DNA of 64,000 nt, from positions 62,001 through 126,000 of the forward strand of contig NZ_JJNZ01000007.1 in assembly GCF_000690055.1 (NCBI RefSeq), in the 5' to 3' direction. The translations under genes and the position numbers were made by a program. The notes under the pieces are model-generated. The model saw only the letters and a program-made list of their open reading frames with translations. It searched no databases and had not been told where the DNA came from. This document shows positions 8,738 to 17,169 of the stretch, piece by piece (position 1 is the stretch's first letter; every line of letters begins with the position of its first letter). This DNA comes from Pseudoalteromonas fuliginea (GTDB lineage Bacteria; Pseudomonadota; Gammaproteobacteria; Enterobacterales; Alteromonadaceae).

Positions 8738-8784
8738 CTTGGTTTTTTGAATAACATTAAGAATATTAAACATAAGGAAATACA

Positions 8785-9558
8785 GTGAATAAGATAAACA
8801 CGGATGTAAATTATAAAACAATGGCCGGTAATGCGCGCTTAGTGATGCTTGGTGAATCGAGTCATAGCACTGCTGGTTATAAGTATGAAGCAATAAAGGC
8901 AATCAAACAGCTAAAAGCTGCTGGTTTCACGCATTTTGCAATCGAAATGTTACCAAGAGCTATGCAGGAAAAAATAGACTTTTATCAGCGCACAGGTAAA
9001 GGCTTTAATGTTATACAGCAGTATTTTAATAAGTATTGGACCCATGGCTATTTAACACCTCATGCTTATGGTGAACTTGTTAAGGCTGCGCGCGATATTG
9101 GAATGAAAATAGTCGCGCTCGACGTGTTAGTTGAAACAATGGATATAATGGATAGTGTATGCTCTTCAGAGAAGGGTATAGGAGGCGATTGCTTTGATAC
9201 TCATACTTATAGAAACGCACTTTGGGCAGTTAATTTAGCTACTATATTAAACCGTTCAAGTCAGAATAGGGTTGTTGCTTTTATGCATCGCTTTCATGCT
9301 GTACTAAATGCAGCAGACCAGCCTGGTGTTGATGTATTTCTTAAAGATCACAATATTTTCAATGTACGCTTTATCGACTTTATCGGAGGGTTAAGTTGCA
9401 TAAGTGATAGACGCTGCTCAGGTGACTCTAATCAGGATAAATTCTTAAAAGAACGCTATTTTTATCGAGAAGGCTACCCGTACGAATCATCTGTTAAATC
9501 TTTTCAAGTGCATATACCTGAAAAGCGTGTGAATAGTGATGGTTCACTACAATGGTAA
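8785..9558 (+). CDS. ChaN/EreA-like (TIKI superfamily) protein without signal peptide
   Basis: 257 residues, GTG start with AAGGAA upstream. The N-terminal LVMLGESSHSTAGYKYE followed by GFTHFAIEMLP matches the GE-x-x-H-x-T / FAIE pattern of erythromycin-esterase-like and ChaN-like proteins; further His/Glu candidates are in MHRFHAVL (~170) and VALDV (~112). The usual EreA proteins are ~400 residues and ChaN ~280, so this is nearer ChaN in size. It lacks a signal peptide, whereas the gene overlapping it by 7 bp encodes a secreted protein, the same polarity as the muramidase-lipoprotein pair. A toxin role is conjecture; an ordinary hydrolase is the alternative. Confidence 0.55.
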   Translation: MNKINTDVNYKTMAGNARLVMLGESSHSTAGYKYEAIKAIKQLKAAGFTHFAIEMLPRAMQEKIDFYQRTGKGFNVIQQYFNKYWTHGYLTPHAYGELVKAARDIGMKIVALDVLVETMDIMDSVCSSEKGIGGDCFDTHTYRNALWAVNLATILNRSSQNRVVAFMHRFHAVLNAADQPGVDVFLKDHNIFNVRFIDFIGGLSCISDRRCSGDSNQDKFLKERYFYREGYPYESSVKSFQVHIPEKRVNSDGSLQW

Positions 9559-10148
9559 AAATAATATCAATAATTATCTTTACTTGGTGTTTTGTATTTT
9601 CTTCGGTTTTGAGAGCATCACTTTTTCCTAGTATAGATATTAACTCCTCTAACCTAACTGTAGAGAAAGCCGCTAAGCAATGCGAAAAGAGCTTAATGCA
9701 TGCACCTGATCAATTAGAAGCATGGTGTGAAAAAGCATATAGTCTTGGTGATTGGGAGGCTTTGTATTACATAGGCGTGCACACTGGAGATGGGTCTCGT
9801 TATTTAGAGGAAATTAATTCTCGTATTGCAAATAACGAGTATAGTGCTTTAAAAAAACTTGCTTGGATATACCGAAGTGGCCACTTTGTAAAAAAGGATT
9901 TAAAAGAATCTGCACGATTATATGAATTATATTTACTCCATGATAATGAAATGAATTTTCAAACTGTTTCGGCACATTTTGAACTATCAACTATTTACCA
10001 AAAGCTTGGTATGTGGAATAAAGTGATTTCTCATACAGATTATGTAATAAATTATGCAAATAGGACCGATTGGGAGCATCGCGCTCAATATATACAAAAG
10101 CAAGCCAAAGCATCATTAGCTGAAAATGAATCATTAAATGAAAACTGA
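9552..10148 (+). CDS. Secreted Sel1/TPR-like helical repeat protein
   Basis: 198 residues starting 7 bp before the upstream stop. Residues 1-22 are a signal peptide (IISIIIFTWCFVFSSVLRA). The mature protein is helical with Sel1/TPR-type pairs (ALYYIGVHTGDGS, ALKKLAWIYRSG, DLKESARLYELYLL, HFELSTIYQKLG). Sel1-like repeat proteins in the periplasm act as binding platforms and have been found as immunity proteins to type VI effectors; together with the tight overlap this makes it the candidate partner of the preceding gene. Confidence 0.6.
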   Translation: MVKIISIIIFTWCFVFSSVLRASLFPSIDINSSNLTVEKAAKQCEKSLMHAPDQLEAWCEKAYSLGDWEALYYIGVHTGDGSRYLEEINSRIANNEYSALKKLAWIYRSGHFVKKDLKESARLYELYLLHDNEMNFQTVSAHFELSTIYQKLGMWNKVISHTDYVINYANRTDWEHRAQYIQKQAKASLAENESLNEN

Positions 10149-10152
10149 AATA

Positions 10153-10181
10153 TAAAGGAGCTATTAACGCTTTAATTTAAA
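10153..10181 (+). repeat. 29-bp direct repeat, copy 2
   Basis: Exact copy of 5163-5191. It starts 5 bp after the Sel1-like gene stop and ends 17 bp before the next small gene. No gene-level homology continues past either copy, so it is not simply a duplicated coding region. Confidence 0.9.
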
Positions 10182-10197
10182 GCGCTATAGAAATTAC

Positions 10198-10464
10198 ATG
10201 GAACAAAAAAAACAGAACACACTAACCAACCTCGTTTACGATATATACGAGACCCCCACTTTAATAGAAGGGCATCGACCGCTTATTCAGCCTTTACTTC
10301 TTGATTTAGTGGCTACAGCGCCAGATGGCTTTGAAGGTATGGCGACGATGATTAATACTCATATTTCAAACGGCTTTAAGTTTAAAAATCCTAAAATACA
10401 AAAGTTTGAACTTGAATCTGGGTTATTAAAACTTAAAACTTACTTTCAAAAAATAAACCGTTAA
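10198..10464 (+). CDS. Small hypothetical protein (88 aa)
   Basis: 88 residues, soluble, Lys-rich at both ends, no signal peptide and no recognised domain. The ATG has no clear ribosome-binding site close by (upstream TAGAAATTAC), although an AAAGGAG lies ~40 bp upstream in the direct repeat. It may be a real small gene of the island or the start of a decayed effector. The 320 bp behind it are non-coding. Confidence 0.4.
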   Translation: MEQKKQNTLTNLVYDIYETPTLIEGHRPLIQPLLLDLVATAPDGFEGMATMINTHISNGFKFKNPKIQKFELESGLLKLKTYFQKINR

Positions 10465-10785
10465 CGACTTATTTTTTAACGTTGAGTACTTAAATCAATG
10501 GTTGTTATAGGTCGGTATATTCATTCATTAAACAGTATAAGAACATACTTTTAAATCAGAGTTAAATCTACGATTTTGCCCTGATGTATAGCGCAGTACG
10601 GATAAAAAACAAACTGGTTGTTTTTTGTTCCAAATGCATGCAGTATAATTGTATTTTATTAGAGTTTTTAGTTTTAATAAGTTTGATTATCGCTTTTTAT
10701 TTAAAATAAAAAGCACTTAAAGAGTGTAATTAAATAGAAATATATATTACGTAATGTATAGCTAAAACTTGGGAGATAGTTTGCT
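10465..10785. other. Intergenic region with AT-rich hairpin
   Basis: No gene seen. It contains an 11-bp perfect stem with one-base centre (10692-10702 GCTTTTTATTT, 10704-10714) that could act as a bidirectional terminator, and a 10-bp palindrome ATTACGTAAT at 10746-10755 just before the next gene. Probable promoter of the DUF6795-like/lipase unit. Confidence 0.5.
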
Positions 10786-11304
10786 TTGTTATTATCACGT
10801 TTAAAGATTTCTTTACTGGTAGTAGTGTCTATTACCGTTATTTTTTTTACTACAACACAGGCTTTTGCAGATATGTTTGGCTTTTCAAAAAAGCAGGATT
10901 TTACTTTATCAGTTCCGATTAGTGGTCAACTGCTAAATGATGGTAAACCACTTGCGAATATTACCATATTTAAGTCATTCACTTTTGGTGATGAGTATTT
11001 AGATGAAACGACGTCAGACGATAATGGTAATTTTTCTTTTCCTGAGCGAGTTATTAAAACCTCTAAGCCAGCGAATATGTTCGATAATGGGTCTCTAATT
11101 CAGCACATCTACATAAAAAAAGATAACTCGAAAGATATTGTTTTATGGTTTGCCAGAATTGGTTTACATAAGCAAAGTAAAACTTTGAATGAGTATTTAA
11201 ATAATCTAGTGTGCGACATTGCAAAAGAGCCTCAAACTTACGATATACCGGTTGTTGAAGATAAAGAACACGTTTTTACAGTTTATACAGCCTGTAAAAT
11301 TTAG
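10786..11304 (+). CDS. Periplasmic DUF6795-like protein, candidate lipase immunity
   Basis: 172 residues from TTG with GGGAG 11 bp upstream. Residues 1-28 are a signal peptide (LLVVVSITVIFFTTTQAFA). The mature part begins FGFSKKQDFTLSVPISGQLL and continues into a carboxypeptidase-regulatory-like beta-sandwich pattern (GQLLNDGKPLANITI, DETTSDDNGNFSFPE), which I associate with DUF6795. Two late Cys (LVCDI, TACKI) may pair. It lies 27 bp before a class 3 lipase gene with no signal peptide; a periplasmic binding protein would protect the producer's membranes from such a lipase. Immunity function is inferred. Confidence 0.6.
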   Translation: MLLSRLKISLLVVVSITVIFFTTTQAFADMFGFSKKQDFTLSVPISGQLLNDGKPLANITIFKSFTFGDEYLDETTSDDNGNFSFPERVIKTSKPANMFDNGSLIQHIYIKKDNSKDIVLWFARIGLHKQSKTLNEYLNNLVCDIAKEPQTYDIPVVEDKEHVFTVYTACKI

Positions 11305-11331
11305 TTTATAAACAATTTAAAAGGATTTAGC

Positions 11332-12498
11332 ATGAATACATTAACACCTGCACAAGCGGTACAACTCGCGTTACTTGCTTATGATGCCAAAGATATCAAA
11401 AGTACGGATCTAATTAATAACTCTTTATCTCCGGCTTTACGTGGAAAGTTTGACTTTTCTGTAAGTCCTAGTTCAGTACAAGGTGTATCAGGCGGCTTTA
11501 TTTCGCACCTATTTGGATTAAGTTCTGGTTTTGGCCTAGTTGGTCACGGAACGGGGGCTTTTAAAGGGGAGTCTGTAATTGCTATTAGAGGGACCGATAC
11601 AATACGTGATGGCTTAACTGATGCTCATTTTGGTTTAAGTGGTGGTTCAAACGGTAGTATGGTGCATGCGGGGTTTAATAAAACATTTTATACTATGAAG
11701 CCTAAGCTACAAGAGTTTGTCACTGCTAATATTAAGAATAAAATGACGGGTGGTGTTCATGTTGTTGGTCATAGTTTAGGTGGTGCTTTAGCTACGTTAT
11801 CCGCTGATTGGATCAAAGCGGAATATTCATTACCAGTAAAGCTGTATACATTTGGCTCACCGCGAGTAGGGCTTGAAGGTTTTTCAAGGGCAGCGACATC
11901 GAGAATTGATAAAATTTACCGTTGTACCCATGGCGCTGATCCAGTTGCTAAAGTCCCTTTATGGCCATTTTCACATGCACCGTATAATGGGCAAGAAATC
12001 CGTTTAGATAATGGGCAAGGCCTTAAAGGTGCTGCTCATAAGTTGGACGGAACGCCTGGTTATATTAATACGGCAAACAGCAGTGATTGGAATAACTTAA
12101 CCGTAAAAGCTAATCATTTTCTAAGCACACCAGTGCGTTTAAAGTTTGAAGATAGAAACCAAGCTTCATTTAATGCGCATTGGTCTGATAAATTAAGTGC
12201 GGCATTAATCACCTTGTTAAAAGATGCGGGCTATTACAGCGCTGTCGCTGCACAAGCAGCTATTGGAACCGGATTAACGTTTTACGATATGCTTGCTCGT
12301 ACTATCGATAAAATAGCAAAGGCGTCTGCATCATTTGCAGTACAAACGCTAGGCTTATTAGGGCATATGTTAGTGTTTGCCGGTAAAGTTATTAATAAAG
12401 CTGTAGAGCTTACTTACAGCTTTATTAAATGGGTGTTTGATTCTACGTTAGGTGCTTTATACCGAGCTGCTAGAGATGGCTTAAATGGTTTAGGTTAA
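11332..12498 (+). CDS. Class 3 lipase, probable type VI phospholipase effector
   Basis: 388 residues, ATG with AAAAGGA upstream. An alpha/beta-hydrolase of the lipase class 3 type: SVIAIRGTDT (~81-90), nucleophile elbow GHSLGGA with Ser ~148, FGSPRVG (~174-180) and the Asp-bearing GADPVAKVP (~203). The C-terminal ~110 residues hold several amphipathic or hydrophobic helices (~290-385) that could contact membranes. There is no signal peptide, typical of lipases delivered by a type VI system and not of Sec-exported ones. Paired with the upstream periplasmic protein. The lipase fold is clear; delivery is inferred. Confidence 0.85.
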   Translation: MNTLTPAQAVQLALLAYDAKDIKSTDLINNSLSPALRGKFDFSVSPSSVQGVSGGFISHLFGLSSGFGLVGHGTGAFKGESVIAIRGTDTIRDGLTDAHFGLSGGSNGSMVHAGFNKTFYTMKPKLQEFVTANIKNKMTGGVHVVGHSLGGALATLSADWIKAEYSLPVKLYTFGSPRVGLEGFSRAATSRIDKIYRCTHGADPVAKVPLWPFSHAPYNGQEIRLDNGQGLKGAAHKLDGTPGYINTANSSDWNNLTVKANHFLSTPVRLKFEDRNQASFNAHWSDKLSAALITLLKDAGYYSAVAAQAAIGTGLTFYDMLARTIDKIAKASASFAVQTLGLLGHMLVFAGKVINKAVELTYSFIKWVFDSTLGALYRAARDGLNGLG

Positions 12499-12919
12499 AA
12501 GAGATAATTTAGTTAACGCTGAAAATAGCTGCTCGAGATTGATTTATTATCCAGAGTTCAGGTTAGTTACTACTTTCAGGGCTTGTTTATCTTTTGGAGT
12601 TCAATTTACACCAGTATGTTTTATTTTTAGACAAGGCAGAGCCTATGCAATGTGGTTATTTCCCACAAATAGGTGATAAAGTAATATAAATGCCAAGCAT
12701 GCGTTTCTCCTTGGGTTCGTCCTAGGGGGTATTTGCTTACATAAATGCAGGTAAGGGCGTGAACAGGACGCGGAAACTTTGCTCTATTTTTACTTATTCT
12801 TTCATCGATGTAAGAATAAGTACGCATGAGCAGTTACCGAGCTCACTCGGTTACAAGCCTCAAATAGCCCTAGTGCTTTAAAGCACTGACAAATAATTTC
12901 AAACGTTTTTACTCTTGCT
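12499..12919. other. Gene-free stretch after the lipase
   Basis: No convincing gene; the one open frame on the minus strand (12627-12827) has no start context or recognisable product. A 16-bp perfect palindrome AGTGCTTTAAAGCACT lies at 12872-12887, possibly a terminator stem without a T tract. This marks the end of the effector island. Confidence 0.4.
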
Positions 12920-13051
12920 ATACCAACCCGCAAAAATACTTAATCAATTTGAGGGGTTAAATCTGACGCTAACTGCGTTAAAAATTTCTGTCTTGTTATC
13001 GACACGATTTTTTTACCTCAAAATAGATCACTTAATTAGGTGAATTGGTAT
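12920..13051. mobile_element. MITE-like element with ATACCAA/TTGGTAT ends
   Basis: A ~132-bp segment bounded by ATACCAA (12920-12926) and its exact complement TTGGTAT (13045-13051), with no coding capacity. Its outer ends match those of the element at 63183-63343, and both contain stretches like TTAAAAATT and poly-T. It overlaps the soxR 3' end, providing the last ~6 codons and the stop. A non-autonomous element is the best reading; the short 7-bp ends leave doubt. Confidence 0.5.
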
Positions 13052-13514
13052 TATCAACTTTATCTAACAATACAGCACCACTTTGTTGCTCTCCTAAATG
13101 ATCATCCTTATTGTAAATAGGGCAGTTTTTAAGTGATAAACAGCCACAACCAATACAGCCATCTACTTTGTCACGTAAACGCTGCATATAAGCAATGCGA
13201 TCGTCGAGCTGTGCTTGCCAATGCTTAGAAAGCGCTGACCAGTCTTGCTTGGTCGGGGTTCTGTTGTCTGGTAGTGTGGCTAGCGTGTTTTTAATTTCCT
13301 CTAGCGTAATTCCCATTGTTTGCGCTGCCTTTATGACCGCCACACGGCGAAGTACATCGGGTTTATATCTACGCTGATTACCACTATTTCGCCAACTTCT
13401 TATTAAATACTTAGTTTCGTAAAAATGTAGGGTTGATACTTTTACACCACTTCTTTTTGCCACATAGCCGACGGTTAGGTTAGCTTCTGTTAATTTTTTT
13501 TGTTCTGTGCTCAT
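13032..13514 (-). CDS. soxR: Redox-sensing MerR-family activator SoxR
   Basis: I start at ATG 13514 (160 residues): the longer frame from TTG 13538 would place the SoxR box inside the coding region. N-terminal MerR helix-turn-helix (TVGYVAKRSGVKVSTLHFYE), a dimerisation helix, and the 2Fe-2S cluster motif C-x2-C-x-C-x5-C at Cys ~120, 123, 125 and 131, diagnostic of SoxR. The oxidised cluster activates transcription in response to redox-cycling compounds. The divergent gene 13589-14062 shares the intergenic SoxR box and is the probable target. The last six residues and stop lie within a repeat element, so the C-terminus probably differs from relatives. Confidence 0.93.
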   Translation of the reverse strand: MSTEQKKLTEANLTVGYVAKRSGVKVSTLHFYETKYLIRSWRNSGNQRRYKPDVLRRVAVIKAAQTMGITLEEIKNTLATLPDNRTPTKQDWSALSKHWQAQLDDRIAYMQRLRDKVDGCIGCGCLSLKNCPIYNKDDHLGEQQSGAVLLDKVDNTNSPN

Positions 13515-13532
13515 TTTAAATCCATATATTGA

Positions 13533-13550
13533 CCTCAATAATGGTTGAGG
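13533..13550 (+). promoter_or_regulatory. SoxR box in a 19-bp-spaced promoter
   Basis: CCTCAATAATGGTTGAGG is an 18-bp palindrome with the 6-bp arms CCTCAA/TTGAGG of the classic SoxR operator. It lies between a -35-like TTGACC (13529-13534) and a -10-like TAAGCT (13554-13559) separated by 19 bp, the overlong spacer of MerR-type promoters, reading toward 13589. Confidence 0.88.
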
Positions 13551-13588
13551 TTTTAAGCTGCTCCCAACATAAAAAAGGAGCGAGTTAA

Positions 13589-14062
13589 ATGCAATATAAA
13601 ATTAAAAAAAATTCAGTAATAATTTATTCAAGTGCACGTAGAGAAGGAAATACATCAGCACATGCTAATAGTTATGCAGAGCAAAATGATATTCGCGTTA
13701 TTTGTCTTGATGACTATAAAATACCGCCATACTGCTATAGTAAGAACTATAAAAATGATGATTTTTATACTGTTTTTGAGTCGTTACTCGATTATGAACA
13801 TTGGATTTTTGCATCCCCCGTGTATTGGTATAACACCACGGTACAAATGAAATCGTTTATCGATCGGATCACAGATTACATGGACGACGAAAACTTAAAG
13901 CCTAAGTTACGCGCGTTACGTACAAAAGAGTTCTCGTTGCTATCAAATGCCTCTTCTTTTGAAGCCCCTGATGCCTTTGTACAGATGTTTAAGCAAACCT
14001 TTGGTTATTTAGGTATGCGCTTTGTAAGCCATAGCCATAAAAATACGCAATCGGCAGCATAA
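13589..14062 (+). CDS. NAD(P)H-dependent flavin reductase, flavodoxin-like fold
   Basis: 157 residues, ATG with AAAAAGGAG upstream. Flavodoxin_2/FMN-reductase family features: IIYSSARREGNTSAHA (phosphate-binding loop for FMN) and HWIFASPVYWYNTTVQMKSFIDR (flavin isoalloxazine contact). Somewhat shorter than the usual ~180-200 residues, ending soon after FGYLGMRFV. Under direct SoxR control from the adjacent operator, it probably removes or reduces redox-active compounds such as quinones or nitro-aromatics in the cytoplasm. The substrate cannot be told from sequence. Confidence 0.82.
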   Translation: MQYKIKKNSVIIYSSARREGNTSAHANSYAEQNDIRVICLDDYKIPPYCYSKNYKNDDFYTVFESLLDYEHWIFASPVYWYNTTVQMKSFIDRITDYMDDENLKPKLRALRTKEFSLLSNASSFEAPDAFVQMFKQTFGYLGMRFVSHSHKNTQSAA

Positions 14063-14098
14063 TAAACAACCTATTCCTCGACGGGGTGTTTATTTTTA
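14062..14098 (+). terminator. Terminator after the SoxR target gene
   Basis: AATAAACA...TGTTTATT arms with a CC/GG inner pair close over a short loop, followed by TTTTTAG. It directly follows the stop codon at 14062. Confidence 0.7.
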
Positions 14099-14334
14099 GA
14101 TGTTAACACGCAGGCAATATAGCGGCTGCGTGTTATTACTCCTTTATAGAAATAACATCCCATAAACGCTGTTCGAGCAGAGCGAAGGTGTTGCACTTCT
14201 TTCATTTATTGATTACAAGTTTTGCATCGTAATTAAACAGTCTTTAATTTGAACGAACTTCATCCAAAAAGATCAACACGCCCTGCTTTTGGTAGTATAT
14301 TAAATAGGCTTGATTACTTAAAAACACAGGATTT

Positions 14335-14844
14335 ATGAAATATTTACTATTACTTTTACTTATTAGTCCGCTTTCACAAGCTAATAAACTCCCGATCAAA
14401 GGGTTTGGCAGCTTCTATAATGTACCAAAACACGAGCCAATTAGTGCTTCTACCTCGTTTAGAATAGCTTTTGATGTTAGCGAGGGAGCCAAAGAAGGCG
14501 CGCAAAATAATTCAATAAATTCGTTAGCGCGTTTTATTAACATGCATGTAGCGCATGGTGTAAAGCCTGAAAATATACAACTCGCTTTAGTTGTGCACGG
14601 TAGCGCAAGTGTTGACGTGTTAGCTAATAGCGAATATAAAAAGCGGTTTAATATTGATAATAAAAACCGGTACTTAATTGAACAATTACTCGTAAATAAT
14701 ACACAGGTTTTTGTGTGTGGTCAGTCAGCTACACATTTTAAAGTTACTCCTGAACAGCTTATTCCAGGCGTTAAAATGTCACTTTCTGCGATGACTGCTC
14801 ATGCCCAACTACAACAGCAAGGCTATACGTTGAATCCATTTTAA
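14335..14844 (+). CDS. Periplasmic DsrE-like protein
   Basis: 169 residues with a clear signal peptide (KYLLLLLLISPLSQA). The mature part resembles the DsrE/DsrF-like family found in periplasmic hypothetical proteins: FRIAFDVSEGA, NSINSLARFINMHVAHGV, IQLALVVHGSA, and VFVCGQSATH with the Cys at the family's usual position, ending with VKMSLSAMTAHAQLQQQGY. Members may bind or relay sulphur, but for the exported group the function is not established. Its stop overlaps the next start by one base (TAATG). Confidence 0.75.
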   Translation: MKYLLLLLLISPLSQANKLPIKGFGSFYNVPKHEPISASTSFRIAFDVSEGAKEGAQNNSINSLARFINMHVAHGVKPENIQLALVVHGSASVDVLANSEYKKRFNIDNKNRYLIEQLLVNNTQVFVCGQSATHFKVTPEQLIPGVKMSLSAMTAHAQLQQQGYTLNPF

Positions 14845-15467
14845 TGATAAAAAACATTTTATGCTTTGGCGACTCTAATACTTGGGGTTTAAACCCCGTT
14901 ACAGGAGGGCGTTTTGACGAAAGTATTCGCTGGACATCACAATTAGCCACAAAATTAGGGTCAGGCTTTAATATTATTGAAGCAGGGCAACCCAATCGTA
15001 CCTTAGTAAACCATCCGCCGTATAACGGTTCACTTTCGGGTGTTAGTTATTTAAAACCTTATTTGGAAGAGTATGCGCTCGATGTAATTATTATTGCACT
15101 TGGGACAAACGATCTGAAAAAGCGTTTTAATTTAGCTCCAGAATGCATTGCTCTGGGGCTAAATAATTTAATTAATGATATTTGTGATTTTTATAGTTTA
15201 AATAATCAACATGATGAAAAGCCAAAAATAATTATTTTGAGCCCGGCCTTTGTACGTTGTAGAGGCCCTTACAAGCATGTTTATGAAGGTGCGGAGTGCA
15301 AAAACGTTGCGCTAAAAGAGCAATTCAAAAATATTGCACAAAATAAAAAAATTATATTTATTGATCTTCAATCTTTAGTGCACGTATCACTAGAAGATGG
15401 AATTCATATTTGTGAGAGTCAGCATCAAGTAATAGCCAAAACGCTTTACGACGTTGTGAAAAAGTAA
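14844..15467 (+). CDS. SGNH/GDSL-type esterase
   Basis: 207 residues. Block I ILCFGDSNTWG carries the catalytic Ser in GDSN, block III is ALGTNDLK with the oxyanion-hole Asn, and block V is DGIHICESQHQVIA with the catalytic Asp/His. There is no signal peptide, so it is cytoplasmic. The GDSNTWGLNP start is characteristic of arylesterase-like SGNH hydrolases acting on small esters. Translationally coupled to the DsrE-like gene by a one-base overlap, though no shared pathway is obvious. Confidence 0.85.
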   Translation: MIKNILCFGDSNTWGLNPVTGGRFDESIRWTSQLATKLGSGFNIIEAGQPNRTLVNHPPYNGSLSGVSYLKPYLEEYALDVIIIALGTNDLKKRFNLAPECIALGLNNLINDICDFYSLNNQHDEKPKIIILSPAFVRCRGPYKHVYEGAECKNVALKEQFKNIAQNKKIIFIDLQSLVHVSLEDGIHICESQHQVIAKTLYDVVKK

Positions 15468-15555
15468 ACTTGGTTAAGCCATTTATTTATTTTTTAAGTC
15501 ATTATGTATTTATAAAATGTGTATTTAAAGCACACACTATATTAGTAAGGATACG

Positions 15556-17094
15556 ATGAAAAAAGGCCATAAGAAATCAATAATAGCACTGCTAACTGGC
15601 ATCTTGGTTTTTGTGACAGGGAGCTTGATACTACTTTATTTTGCAGGCCAAAAGCTAGCAGCTACAATAAGTGAAGACGCTACACACCTAGTTAAGCATA
15701 TCGATACCGCAGTACAAGAACGGCGCAGAATTCTTACTCCATTAAATAACCTCGGTTTTAAACAATGTGACCAAGCAACGTTGCTTGAGATGCGTCGTGC
15801 TTTATTTGATGCAAAATATGTAATAGATATAGGTTTTTTCAAGAACGATCAGCTTGTATGTACTACAGGAGCTGGGTTGTTAGATAAAGTTATTAATGAT
15901 AAAAGCCCAGATTATATTATTGTAGATGAAAATATTCGAGTACGCTTTGAACCTCAATTGTATTTATTGTTGTTTAGTGACCGCCCAATGGAAGTTATTA
16001 TAGTGCGTCAAGGTGACTACAATCTAATAATAGATACTAAAGTATTCAATGATGACGTAATTAGCTCACCCATGTGGGAAGTTGTTTATAAACATAAGCG
16101 TTCTATTAATCATTTGGCAGGGCAAAGTGGTGTTTACGATACGTTAGTCAATAATGTTTATCTTCCTTATGAAAGGCAGCTGATATGCAGTGAACAAAAT
16201 AGCAATTACTGCGTTGCACTTCATATGCCTTGGAATAATTTTTTTGCTAAAAATCACTTTTTACTAATTATATCCCTCATTTTAACCTGCTTGGCTGGAG
16301 TATCGAGTGCATTACTTGTTGATAATCTGATTGCCGATCGTCGTTCTACATTTAATCGTATTCGTTTAGGCTTAAATAAAAACTCTTTTTATTGGACCTA
16401 CCAACCTATTATTTGTTTGCAAACAGGCACAGTAATAGGTTGTGAAGTACTTGCTCGTTTTAAAGATAAATATGGAACACTCTACCCAGATCAGTTTATT
16501 CCGTTACTCAGAAAAAATAATTTAACTTGGAAATTCACTGAAGCAATGATTGCAAAGGTGCTCAAGGAACTTACAGCTATTGATATTTTACCTGAGGGTT
16601 TTAAAGTATCGCTTAATATATTTCCATGTGATGTAGAGCAAGGAAATGTATCATCTTTAACGCAAGTTTCTGAACTTACTAATTCTCGATTTATTATTTG
16701 TCTTGAAATTACCGAAGATGAATACCTTGATACCAGTATTGCTCATGCACATTTTAGAACGTTGGTTAAATCGGGTTTTAACTTGTCATTAGACGATTTT
16801 GGTACGGGTTATTCTAATTTAAAAAATTTACAAAATTTGAGCTTTCATCAGTTAAAAATAGACCGTACATTTGTGCAAGATATAGCAACTGAGGGTTTAA
16901 AGGCTTCTATGATCCCGAACATTATGGAGCTTGTGAAAAAGTTTAATTATACCTGTGTTGCAGAGGGCATCGAAACTAGTGAGCAAGAAGCTATTTTAAA
17001 AACTGCGGGAGTGCATTACGGGCAAGGTTGGAAGTACGGCCAACCAATGAAGGTTGATAAGTTTCATGAATATATGGCAAAACAGAGTGTTTGA
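15556..17094 (+). CDS. Membrane-bound cyclic-di-GMP phosphodiesterase, CSS-motif plus EAL
   Basis: 512 residues: membrane segment ~9-30, a periplasmic CSS-motif domain (~35-230; CDQATLLEMR and LVCTTGAG supply redox-active Cys), a second membrane segment ~235-256, and a C-terminal EAL domain. The EAL core is retained: EVLARF, SLNIF, LEITED, DDFGTGYSNL, LKIDRTFV and VAEGIE, so it should be catalytically active, although the signature reads EVL instead of EAL. In characterised CSS-EAL enzymes the disulphide state of the periplasmic domain governs activity. It probably lowers c-di-GMP in response to envelope redox state, and could influence the curli locus nearby; that link is inferred. Confidence 0.9.
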   Translation: MKKGHKKSIIALLTGILVFVTGSLILLYFAGQKLAATISEDATHLVKHIDTAVQERRRILTPLNNLGFKQCDQATLLEMRRALFDAKYVIDIGFFKNDQLVCTTGAGLLDKVINDKSPDYIIVDENIRVRFEPQLYLLLFSDRPMEVIIVRQGDYNLIIDTKVFNDDVISSPMWEVVYKHKRSINHLAGQSGVYDTLVNNVYLPYERQLICSEQNSNYCVALHMPWNNFFAKNHFLLIISLILTCLAGVSSALLVDNLIADRRSTFNRIRLGLNKNSFYWTYQPIICLQTGTVIGCEVLARFKDKYGTLYPDQFIPLLRKNNLTWKFTEAMIAKVLKELTAIDILPEGFKVSLNIFPCDVEQGNVSSLTQVSELTNSRFIICLEITEDEYLDTSIAHAHFRTLVKSGFNLSLDDFGTGYSNLKNLQNLSFHQLKIDRTFVQDIATEGLKASMIPNIMELVKKFNYTCVAEGIETSEQEAILKTAGVHYGQGWKYGQPMKVDKFHEYMAKQSV

Positions 17095-17169
17095 ATTTAG
17101 ATATTTGTAATTTTTAAAACATATAAACAAACGTTATTATAAAACCAAAATGTTAGGAACTTAATCATA

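Noticed and set aside
12627-12827. Minus-strand frame of 66 residues after the lipase
   Set aside because: No start context, no recognisable product, inside a stretch that otherwise looks non-coding.
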